From Trueperaceae bacterium (GTDB lineage Bacteria > Deinococcota > Deinococci > Deinococcales > Trueperaceae), in assembly GCA_007128755.1 (NCBI GenBank), contig SKWV01000493.1, positions 1 to 5,536 of the forward strand: 5,536 bases of DNA, read 5' to 3'. Of this stretch, positions 1-5,401 are shown piece by piece. Every line of letters starts with the position of its first letter. The stretch's first letter is position 1. Position numbers and translations under genes: made by a program. Below the pieces are notes generated by a model, which worked only from the letters and a program-made list of their open reading frames with translations, was not told where the DNA came from and did no database searches.

Positions 1-71
1 CGATCACGCCGCTGGACTGAACGCGCGGCGAGGCGGACGACGAGGTGCACGGCGGCGTGCACAGAAGCGAA

Positions 72-101
72 GAGGGGACCCGGCGCGTGCCGGGTCCCCT
101 C
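72..101 (-). terminator. Probable intrinsic terminator of the solute-binding protein gene
   Basis: A perfect inverted repeat has 13-bp arms (72-84 and 89-101, GAGGGGACCCGGC and its complement) and a 4-nt loop. It lies 77 nt past the stop codon of the solute-binding protein gene. Read on the minus strand, the stem is followed by the pyrimidine-rich run TTCGCTTCTGT. This is not a clean U-tract but is rich enough for an intrinsic terminator in a GC-rich genome. On the plus strand only GTTC follows, so termination for a convergent gene on the left is less certain. A smaller 6-bp inverted repeat (GTGCAC arms, 45-50 and 57-62) lies just beyond it. Confidence 0.7.
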
Positions 102-131
102 GTTCATGCGCGTGAAGCGTCGTGCATGCGA

Positions 132-174
132 GGCAGGTCGGGTCCGCGCGGTCGGCGCGGACCCGAACCCTGCC
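132..174 (-). terminator. Long 3' hairpin immediately after the solute-binding protein stop codon
   Basis: The arms 132-149 and 155-174 pair through 18 bp around a 5-nt loop. Positions 138-149 pair with 155-166, there is a 2-nt bulge on the right arm (167-168), and 132-137 pair with 169-174. The structure begins 3 nt after the stop codon of the upstream gene on the minus strand. No U-run follows on that strand, so on its own it is a poor intrinsic terminator. It may protect the 3' end of the transcript or help the second hairpin at 72-101. The structure is read directly from the sequence; the role is inferred. Confidence 0.5.
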
Positions 175-177
175 GCG

Positions 178-1677
178 TCAGCGGTCCTTGGTGATCAGGT
201 GCAGGTCCTGGAAGGTCGCGGAGGCGTACGGGTGGACGCTCCAGCCGTCGATCCAGTCCTGCACCACGCCGATCTCCTCGGTGGCGTTGATGAACGCGAA
301 CGGGAGGTCGGCCATCAGCAGGCGCTGGATCTCCTGGTAGGTGGCGATGGACTCGGGCGAGCCGGGCGGCAGCGTGCGGCCGCGATCGAGGAGCACGTCG
401 ACCTCGGGGTTGCCGTAGGCGATGTAGTTGTTGTCGCCGCCGGTCTTGAAGAGGCCGTACGTGGCGTAGTCGGGATCGACGTTGCCGCTCCAGCCGAGGA
501 TGAACAGGTCGAAGTCGGCCGACTCGCCCAGGATCCGGTCGATGAACGCGCCGAACTCCTCGATGCTGACGTCGATGTCGATGCCGACCCGGGCCGCCTC
601 GAACTGCAGGATCTCGGCGATCTGGATGCGCACGGGGTTCTCGTTCGTGTGCAGCCGGACGCTGAAGCCGTCGGCCAGCCCGGCGTCGGCCAGCAGGGCG
701 CGGGCGCGCTCGGGGTCGTAGGGGTAGCGCGGGATGTCGTCGGCGAAGTAGATCGAGTCGCTCGAGATCGGGCCGACACCGAGCGTGCCGATGCCGTTGA
801 GTACCCGCGCGACGATCCCTTCGCTGGGGATCAGGTGCGCGAGCGCCTGGCGGACGGCCGGCTCGGCCAGCGTCTCGTTGCGGAAGTTGAAGCCCAGGTA
901 CGCGTGACCGAGGCCCGTGGTGCGGCTGACGGTGATCCCGGGCGTCGACTCGAGCCGGGGGACCTCGGCGGGCGTGACCTGGCCGTGGAACAGGTCGAGC
1001 TCGCCGGCCTCGAACGAGAGCAGCCGCGTGCCGTCCTCGGTGATCGGGCGGAACACGACCTCGTCGATGTTGCCGCGCTCGCCCCAGTACCCGTCGAACG
1101 CCGTGACGACCATGCGGTCGTCGCGCACCCACTCCACGAACTCGAACGGCCCCGTCCCGATGGGGTTGGTGTTCCAGTCGTTCGTGTCGCCGATGTCGGC
1201 CGGCAGGATGTGCAGGCGCGCCAGCGCGTTCATGATCCAGACGTTGGTCGGGTCGACGGTGATGCGCACGGTGAGGTCGTCGATCACCTCGACGTCGGAG
1301 ATGTTGGCGTAGAGGTTGCGGATCAGGCTGGGGTTGTTCTCGTCACGCACCCAGTCGATCGTGTACTTGACGTCCTCGGCCGTGAAGGCCTTGCCGTGGT
1401 GGAAGGTGACCCCCTCGCGCAGCGTGAAGGTGATGACGGAGCCGTCGTCGCTGAACGACCACTCGGTCGCCAGGCGGGGCCGGTAGGCGAGGTCCTGCTC
1501 GAACACGATGAGCGGCTCCATCATCGTGTAGATGCGCTGGTAGGAGTAGACGTCGTTGATCAGCCGCGGGTCGAGGCCGGAGGCCTCCGCCACGGTCGAC
1601 ACGACGAGCCGGTTCTGGGCGAGGGAGAGGCTCATCATGAGCATCACGAGCGACAGGACGATGGTTCTCATGCGCAT
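178..1677 (-). CDS. ABC transporter substrate-binding protein, family 5 (peptide/nickel/glutathione type)
   Basis: This 499-residue protein looks like a complete extracellular solute-binding protein of Pfam SBP_bac_5 (DppA/OppA/GsiB-like), which captures oligopeptides or other small ligands outside the membrane and delivers them to an ABC permease. Residues 1-20 form a Sec signal peptide (MRMR, then a hydrophobic stretch, cleavage expected at SLA|Q21). There is no lipobox cysteine, so it should be a free periplasmic protein, not a lipoprotein. Family landmarks: the start of the mature domain (STVAEASGLDP, 27-37), FTLREGVTFHHGKAFTAEDV (84-103), the GTGPF turn (174-178), GYWG (196-199), YDPERARALLADAG (320-333), and GWSGNVDPDY followed by YGNPEVDVLLD near 395-431. 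ATG 1677 was chosen because GGAGG lies 9 nt upstream and the signal peptide begins there; longer readings add unlike, Arg-rich sequence. No permease or ATPase gene lies next to it. The ligand cannot be read from the sequence. Confidence 0.93.
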   Translation of the reverse strand: MRMRTIVLSLVMLMMSLSLAQNRLVVSTVAEASGLDPRLINDVYSYQRIYTMMEPLIVFEQDLAYRPRLATEWSFSDDGSVITFTLREGVTFHHGKAFTAEDVKYTIDWVRDENNPSLIRNLYANISDVEVIDDLTVRITVDPTNVWIMNALARLHILPADIGDTNDWNTNPIGTGPFEFVEWVRDDRMVVTAFDGYWGERGNIDEVVFRPITEDGTRLLSFEAGELDLFHGQVTPAEVPRLESTPGITVSRTTGLGHAYLGFNFRNETLAEPAVRQALAHLIPSEGIVARVLNGIGTLGVGPISSDSIYFADDIPRYPYDPERARALLADAGLADGFSVRLHTNENPVRIQIAEILQFEAARVGIDIDVSIEEFGAFIDRILGESADFDLFILGWSGNVDPDYATYGLFKTGGDNNYIAYGNPEVDVLLDRGRTLPPGSPESIATYQEIQRLLMADLPFAFINATEEIGVVQDWIDGWSVHPYASATFQDLHLITKDR

Positions 1678-1686
1678 CGGGTGGTT

Positions 1687-1691
1687 CCTCC
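1687..1691 (-). promoter_or_regulatory. Ribosome binding site of the solute-binding protein gene
   Basis: GGAGG on the minus strand lies 9 nt before ATG 1677. A second in-frame ATG (1671) would be 15 nt away, so this site decides for the upstream ATG and the MRMR start of the signal peptide. Confidence 0.8.
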
Positions 1692-1788
1692 AGGCAGACC
1701 AGGATGACGCGCGGGACGCCCTCGGGCAGACCGCGCGATCCGACGATGCTACCCCTGCGGCGGGGGCTCGCGATAGTGGCGTGGGTGA

Positions 1789-1811
1789 CGGACGTTCCGG
1801 CCGAACGTCCG
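1789..1811. repeat. Short palindrome upstream of the solute-binding protein gene
   Basis: The two arms CGGACGTTC (1789-1797) and GAACGTCCG (1803-1811) are perfect reverse complements of 9 bp around the 5-nt centre CGGCC. It lies about 112 nt upstream of the solute-binding protein start codon and abuts the tandem repeats. It could be an operator for a dimeric regulator, or a small RNA hairpin in the sdh 3' region. No U-run follows on either strand, so a terminator is unlikely. The symmetry is seen directly; any function is inferred. Confidence 0.5.
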
Positions 1812-1862
1812 CGCGCACGCGCGGCGACACGACGACGCGCGCACGCGCGGCGACACGACGAC
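1811..1862. repeat. Two exact tandem copies of a 26-bp unit
   Basis: Positions 1811-1836 are repeated without a mismatch at 1837-1862. Each unit starts with GCGCGCACGCGCGG and ends with CGACACGACGAC. The next four bases (GCGC) begin a third copy before the sequence diverges. The last 6 bases of the second copy also form the outer part of the hairpin at 1857-1896. It lies outside any gene I accept. Exact identity suggests a recent slippage duplication. Confidence 0.9.
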
Positions 1863-1896
1863 GCGCTCCCGCCGTCGTGCGCGGGAGCGCGTCGTC
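1857..1896 (-). terminator. Strong hairpin downstream of sdhB
   Basis: A perfect inverted repeat has 16-bp arms (1857-1872 and 1881-1896) and an 8-nt loop. On the minus strand it begins 25 nt after the sdhB stop codon. No U-run follows it, so it is not a classical intrinsic terminator; it may end the operon with another factor, stabilise the sdh mRNA 3' end, or partly separate the sdh transcript from the next gene. The structure is certain, the role inferred. Confidence 0.55.
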
Positions 1897-1921
1897 CCTC
1901 GTCATGAGGGTGCCTTACGGG

Positions 1922-2629
1922 TCAGGCCCCGCGGAACAGCATCGCGCGCCGGACCTCCTCGATCGCCTGCGTCACGGGGATGTCGCGCGGGCAGGCCTCC
2001 GTGCAGTTGTAGGCGGTGCGGCAGCGCCACAGGCCGTTGCCGGCGTTCAGGACGTCGATGCGTTGCGCCGTCCCCTTGTCGCGCGAGTCGAAGATGAACC
2101 GGTGCGCGTTCACGATCGCCGCCGGGCCGATGTAGGACCCGTTCGTCCAGAACACCGGGCACGAGGTCGTGCACGCGGCACAGAGGATGCACTTGGTGGT
2201 CTCGTCGAAGCGCGCGCGCTCCTCGGGGCTCTGCAACCGCTCGGCGGGCGGCGGCGCGTCGTCGTTGATGAGGAAGGGCAGCACCGCCTTGAAGGAGTCG
2301 AAGAACGAGTCCATGTCGACGATGAGGTCCTTCTTGACCTCGAGGCCACGGAGCGGCTCGATCACGATGCGGTTGCCGAGGTCCTTGACGAGCACCTTGC
2401 AGGCCAATCGGTTGACGCCGTTGATGAGCATGGCGTCGGACCCGCAGATGCCGTGGGCGCACGACCGCCGGAAGGCGAGCGAGCCGTCGACCTCCCACTT
2501 GATGTGGTGCATCACGTCGAGCACACGGTCGCTCGGCCGGGCCTGCAGCGTGTAGTCCGACCAGTAGGGCCGGGAGTCGGCTTCGGGGTTGAACCGCTTG
2601 ATCTTGACGTTGATCTCGATGGGTTCCAT
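1922..2629 (-). CDS. sdhB: Succinate dehydrogenase iron-sulphur subunit
   Basis: This 235-residue protein is the electron-transfer subunit of complex II; it carries electrons from the FAD in SdhA to quinone at the membrane face. The N-terminal ferredoxin domain binds a [2Fe-2S] cluster through C57, C62 and C77, with D65 at the fourth ligand position, the same Asp replacement seen in E. coli SdhB. The C-terminal domain has CILCAACTTSCP: C147, C150, C153 and C213 for [4Fe-4S], and C157, C203 and C209 for [3Fe-4S]. Length matches the family (about 230-250). At the quinone site P158 and W161 are kept, but the positions of E. coli W164 and H207 hold T162 and R204. ATG 2629 lies 6 nt after the sdhA stop, with GAGG overlapping that stop codon as the ribosome site, so the two genes are probably translationally coupled. 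It is the last gene of the operon. Confidence 0.97.
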   Translation of the reverse strand: MEPIEINVKIKRFNPEADSRPYWSDYTLQARPSDRVLDVMHHIKWEVDGSLAFRRSCAHGICGSDAMLINGVNRLACKVLVKDLGNRIVIEPLRGLEVKKDLIVDMDSFFDSFKAVLPFLINDDAPPPAERLQSPEERARFDETTKCILCAACTTSCPVFWTNGSYIGPAAIVNAHRFIFDSRDKGTAQRIDVLNAGNGLWRCRTAYNCTEACPRDIPVTQAIEEVRRAMLFRGA

Positions 2630-2635
2630 CTGGCC

Positions 2636-4375
2636 TCAGTACGTCCGCGGCTTGGGCTCGTAGTAGCCCAGCGTCACAGGCTTGTAGTCGATGCGCACAC
2701 CGTCACCATCCTTGTACACGAGCGAGTGCTTGAGCCACTCGTCGTCGTCACGTTCGCGGTAGTCCTCACGCGAGTGCGCCCCGCGCGACTCGGTGCGGTT
2801 CAGCGCCGCGAACACCAGTTGCTCCGCGTTGTCGTAGAGGAAGCCGAGCTCGACCGCCTCCATCAGCTCGGTGTTGTACTGCTCGCCGGGGTCCTCGCAG
2901 CCGATGTGGGGCAGGCGCGACTTGATGTCGGCCAACACCCCCACCTGCTTCTCGAGCAGCTCTCGGGTCCGGAAGACGGACGCGTTGTCCTGCATGGAGT
3001 CCTGCAGCTCGCGCCGCAGGTGCGCGACGCGCTCGGTGCGCGGGCCCGACCTGATCGAAGCCAGCATCTCGCGGGCGACGTCCTGGTTGTCGGTGGGCAG
3101 GGGACCGAAGTCGCTGCCCGCCGCGTAGGCGGCCGCGGCGACGCCCGCCTTGCGCCCGAACACGATCAGGTCGCCGAGCGAGTTGGTGCCGAGCCGGTTG
3201 GCGCCGTGCAGGCTGGCGCAGGCCACCTCGCCGGCGGCGTAGAGCCCCGGGACGATCGTGTTCCGGCCGTCGCTGATCACGTTGGTGTCGATCGTCGTGG
3301 GGATGCCGCCCATGGCGTAGTGGGCGGTCGGCTGGATCGGCACCATCTCCTTCACCGGGTCGACGCCTAGGTAGATGCGCGAGAACTCTGTGATGTCGGG
3401 GAGGCGCTCCTCGATGATGTGCGCGTCGATGTGCGTGAGGTCGAGGTAGATGTAGTCCTTGTCGGGACCGGCGCCGCGTCCCTCGCGGATCTCGAGGTAC
3501 ATCGCCCGGCTGATCATGTCGCGCGGGGCCAAGTCCTTGATCGTCGGGGCGTAGCGCTCCATGAAGCGCTCGCCGTCGGCGTTGCGGAGGATGGCGCCCT
3601 CGCCGCGCGCGCCCTCGGTGAGCAGCACGCCGAGCTTGTAGAGGCCGGTCGGGTGGAACTGGTAGAACTCCGGATCCTCGATGGGGATGCCGCGCCGGTA
3701 GGCGATCGACATCAGGTCGCCGGTGAGGGCGTGCGCGTTCGAGGTGACGCGGAAGATGCGGCCGTTGCCGCCCGTGGCGATGACGGTCGCCTTGGCGTGG
3801 AAGGTGTGCAGCTCGCCCGTCGCGAGGTCGTACGCCACCACGCCGACGCAGGCGCCACCCTCCATGATCATGTCGAGGACGTAGAACTCGTTGAAGAACG
3901 CCACGTCGTCCTTGATCGACTGCTGGTAGAGCGTCTGCAGGATCATGTGGCCCGTGCGGTCGGCGGCGTAGCACGCGCGCTCGACGGCGCTCTTGCCGAA
4001 GTCGCGCGTGTGCCCGCCGAACTTGCGCTGCGCGATCTTGCCGTCGGGGGTGCGGCTGAACGGCAGCCCCATGTGCTCGAGCTCATAGACGGCCTCGATC
4101 ACCTCGACGGCGAACATCTCGGCGACGTCCTGGTCGGCGAGGTAGTCCCCGCCCTTGATGGTGTCGAACGCGTGCCACGACGCGTGGTCCTCGCTGACGT
4201 TGCCGAGGGCCGCGCCGACGCCCCCCTGGGCGGCGCCGGTGTGGGAGCGGGTCGGGTAGAGCTTGCTGATGACGGCGACGGAGACGTTCGGGTTCTGCGC
4301 CGCGTAGCGCGCGGCCATGAGCCCGGCGCCTCCCGCGCCGACGACGATGACGTCGTACCGGTGTGCTCGCTTCAT
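2636..4375 (-). CDS. sdhA: Succinate dehydrogenase flavoprotein subunit
   Basis: This 579-residue subunit oxidises succinate to fumarate in the TCA cycle and passes the electrons to SdhB. The dinucleotide fold VVGAGGAGLMAA (11-22) binds FAD, and H45 in the SHTGAAQGG motif is the covalent FAD attachment residue, at the same position as in E. coli. Active-site motifs are complete: H241 in FHPTG, E254 and R257 in TEGARGEG, R285 in LAPRD (the catalytic arginine), H352 in PTAHYAMGG, E383 in AAGEVACASLHGANRLG and R394. The C-terminal RTESRGAHSREDY (527-539) is the usual hallmark. Length fits the family (E. coli 588). ATG 4375 overlaps the sdhD stop (ATGA) and has AGGGGTG about 6 nt upstream. The frame stays open further upstream, but that extension is the shadow of sdhD. 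The covalent histidine and the two anchor genes favour Sdh over fumarate reductase or L-aspartate oxidase. Confidence 0.98.
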   Translation of the reverse strand: MKRAHRYDVIVVGAGGAGLMAARYAAQNPNVSVAVISKLYPTRSHTGAAQGGVGAALGNVSEDHASWHAFDTIKGGDYLADQDVAEMFAVEVIEAVYELEHMGLPFSRTPDGKIAQRKFGGHTRDFGKSAVERACYAADRTGHMILQTLYQQSIKDDVAFFNEFYVLDMIMEGGACVGVVAYDLATGELHTFHAKATVIATGGNGRIFRVTSNAHALTGDLMSIAYRRGIPIEDPEFYQFHPTGLYKLGVLLTEGARGEGAILRNADGERFMERYAPTIKDLAPRDMISRAMYLEIREGRGAGPDKDYIYLDLTHIDAHIIEERLPDITEFSRIYLGVDPVKEMVPIQPTAHYAMGGIPTTIDTNVISDGRNTIVPGLYAAGEVACASLHGANRLGTNSLGDLIVFGRKAGVAAAAYAAGSDFGPLPTDNQDVAREMLASIRSGPRTERVAHLRRELQDSMQDNASVFRTRELLEKQVGVLADIKSRLPHIGCEDPGEQYNTELMEAVELGFLYDNAEQLVFAALNRTESRGAHSREDYRERDDDEWLKHSLVYKDGDGVRIDYKPVTLGYYEPKPRTY

Positions 4376-4812
4376 GGCGTCACCCCTATCGCTCTCACGG
4401 CGGCGCCCATCTCCTCGTAGGTGAAGGCCCACAGCGTCATCGTGCCGAGCACGAAGATGATCGCGGACACGGTGTAGAGGATGACCTTGTACCAGAAGCG
4501 CCGGCTGGCACGCTTGGTGTAGTCCTCGATGGAGTACCGCAGGCCGTTCACGCCGTGCAGCATCGCGAAGAAGAGCAGGAAGGTGTTGTAGATGCGCACC
4601 CCCGGCTGGGCCAGGCGGTTGACGACGTAGGCGTAGTCGATGTCGGCCGGGTCGACGAGGATGTTGTTCACCCAGAGGTGGCCGAACACCAGGAACACCA
4701 GGATCAGCCCGGAGACCCGCATGAAGACCCACCAGGCGAGCTCGAAGTTGGTGGTCGAGACCTCCCTCGCCTCGGCGTACGTGCGCGGACGCGCGGACGC
4801 CACGTCAGACAC
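4372..4812 (-). CDS. sdhD: Succinate dehydrogenase membrane anchor subunit SdhD
   Basis: This 146-residue protein is the second membrane anchor of complex II. It has a polar N-terminus and three predicted transmembrane helices at about 25-48, 73-95 and 107-130. H86 in LHGVNGLR matches the haem-ligating H71 of E. coli SdhD. D97-Y98, 11 and 12 residues later, match E. coli D82-Y83, the pair that lines the quinone site. A second helix-I histidine, H45 (FGHLW), is a likely ligand of a second haem b. The GTG start at 4812 overlaps the sdhC stop by 8 nt. A second GTG at codon 4 (4803, 1 nt after the sdhC stop) is equally well placed relative to GGCGGG, so the N-terminus may be three residues shorter. 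The stop overlaps the sdhA start (ATGA). Anchor subunits diverge strongly; the assignment rests on topology, these residues and position. Confidence 0.93.
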   Translation of the reverse strand: MSDVASARPRTYAEAREVSTTNFELAWWVFMRVSGLILVFLVFGHLWVNNILVDPADIDYAYVVNRLAQPGVRIYNTFLLFFAMLHGVNGLRYSIEDYTKRASRRFWYKVILYTVSAIIFVLGTMTLWAFTYEEMGAAVRAIGVTP

Positions 4813-5164
4813 CCGCCAGGATCTGCGGGACGACGACCCAGAGGACGGGGATGCCGATCAGCGTCGTCAGCACGAGCACGCCGTACCAGAGCTGACGCTG
4901 GATCTTGACGCCCCAGGTGGTGAAGTCCATCAGGATGATGCGCAGGCCGTTCAGCGCGTGGTAGACGACGGCGGCGATGACCATGAGGAGGCCGATCCGG
5001 AACGGCCAGTTGTGATAGAAGGCGAGGAATGCGTCGAAGGGCCCATCGGGGCCCAACATGACCAGGCTGATGTCCAAGACGTGCAGGAGGAGGTAGAGCG
5101 CGATCGCGACACCGGATATCCGGTGGAGCAGAAAGGCCCATTGACCCTCACGGCCTCGGTACAT
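4805..5164 (-). CDS. sdhC: Succinate dehydrogenase cytochrome b subunit SdhC
   Basis: This is the first gene of the operon: a 119-residue membrane protein with three predicted transmembrane helices at about 9-33, 55-78 and 93-115. The HRISG motif (14-18) is the family signature; its R15 matches the quinone-site R31 of E. coli SdhC. H69 in YHALNGLR matches the haem ligand H84 of E. coli, and D80-F81 follow in the same register as the E. coli MDF. H28 in helix I (LLHVLD) is a likely ligand of a second haem. I chose ATG 5164 over the in-frame ATG at 5194 because a strong GGGAGG lies 8-9 nt before it and the protein then begins MYRGREGQWAF, the usual start in Deinococcota as I remember it. The 10 extra codons of the longer reading would contain the ribosome site. 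Confidence 0.93.
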   Translation of the reverse strand: MYRGREGQWAFLLHRISGVAIALYLLLHVLDISLVMLGPDGPFDAFLAFYHNWPFRIGLLMVIAAVVYHALNGLRIILMDFTTWGVKIQRQLWYGVLVLTTLIGIPVLWVVVPQILAGV

Positions 5165-5171
5165 GGATGTG

Positions 5172-5178
5172 ACCTCCC
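5172..5178 (-). promoter_or_regulatory. Ribosome binding site of sdhC
   Basis: GGGAGGT on the minus strand is a near-consensus Shine-Dalgarno; its GGAGG core ends 8 nt before ATG 5164. It decides the sdhC start: the longer start at 5194 has no comparable purine-rich site and would place this one inside the coding region. Confidence 0.8.
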
Positions 5179-5324
5179 GTTCGTACACGGCCATTCGTCT
5201 CTGTCGGACCCACGACGACCGGGTCGGCTGCCCGGCGGCGCGACCGACGACGTGCAGGCCGACGTCGATGCTGACTCACGGTATCACGCGACCGGAAGCA
5301 CAGACGGTGGCCACGGATGGGTTC

Positions 5325-5352
5325 CGCCCCGCCGTGAACACGCCGCGGGGCG
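5325..5352 (+). repeat. GC-rich inverted repeat in the divergent region
   Basis: The arms CGCCCCGC (5325-5332) and GCGGGGCG (5345-5352) pair perfectly over 8 bp. Inside the 12-nt gap CGT and ACG can add a smaller stem around GAAC. It lies 49 nt before the plus-strand GTG at 5402. It could be leader RNA structure or a protein site between the two promoters. Only the symmetry is seen; in such GC-rich DNA an 8-bp stem could be chance. Confidence 0.35.
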
Positions 5353-5401
5353 CCGACTCCGTCCCGTAGACGACGGTGCGGCTAGACGCGCAGGCCGTAG
5401 C

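Larger units (their letters stand above)
1678..1921. other. Structured noncoding gap between sdhB and the solute-binding protein gene
   Basis: This 244-nt stretch holds no convincing gene. The open frames that cross it encode Arg/Ala-rich sequence driven by base composition. From right to left it contains a 16-bp hairpin after sdhB, two 26-bp tandem repeats, a short palindrome, and a leader of about 110 nt before the solute-binding protein start. A promoter for that gene is expected somewhere between about 1700 and 1790. The best -10-like hexamer I see is TAGCAT (1751-1746, minus), but no recognisable -35 element stands at the right distance, so I do not call it. Confidence 0.6.
5165..5401. 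other. Divergent intergenic region between sdhC and the plus-strand gene
   Basis: These 237 nt separate two genes that point away from each other, so both promoters should lie here. I see no gene: the short open frames are not supported by a ribosome site or a recognisable protein. No pair of -35 and -10 hexamers is convincing on either strand. TACCGT with an upstream TG (minus strand, near 5280) is the nearest to an extended -10 for sdh, but it is too weak to call. A hairpin is listed separately. Confidence 0.6.

Noticed and set aside
1..20. A plus-strand reading ending ...ITPLD-stop (TGA at 18-20), possibly the tail of a convergent gene.
   Set aside because: Only five codons are visible. 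The nearby terminator hairpin makes it plausible, but nothing identifies it.
106..1707. Long plus-strand open frame of 533 codons opposite the solute-binding protein gene.
   Set aside because: It is Val/Asp/Arg-rich shadow sequence produced by GC-rich codon use of the real gene; it shows no family motif and lacks a ribosome site.
1746..1751. TAGCAT as a -10 element for the solute-binding protein gene.
   Set aside because: It has only partial consensus match and no recognisable -35 at 16-18 nt, so it is not distinguishable from chance.
1811..1862. Tandem repeats considered as a CRISPR array.
   Set aside because: The two copies are directly adjacent with no spacer, and there are only two.
1678..1905. 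N-terminal extension of the solute-binding protein by 76 residues.
   Set aside because: It would translate the tandem repeats and hairpin and put the signal peptide inside the protein. A good ribosome site and signal peptide start at 1677.
1556..3370. Long plus-strand open frame of 604 codons across the SBP start, the gap and sdhB/sdhA.
   Set aside because: It spans two genes and a noncoding gap on the other strand, with low-complexity Arg/Val/Asp composition; it is a complementary-strand artefact.
4376..4732. N-terminal extension of the SdhA frame by 119 residues.
   Set aside because: The extension is His/Arg/Pro-rich and lies entirely within sdhD in another frame. The flavoprotein begins at MKRAHRYDVIVVGAGG with its own ribosome site.
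5163..5369. Small plus-strand open frame of 68 codons in the divergent region.
   Set aside because: It overlaps the sdhC start and its ribosome site, has no ribosome site of its own and resembles no known protein.
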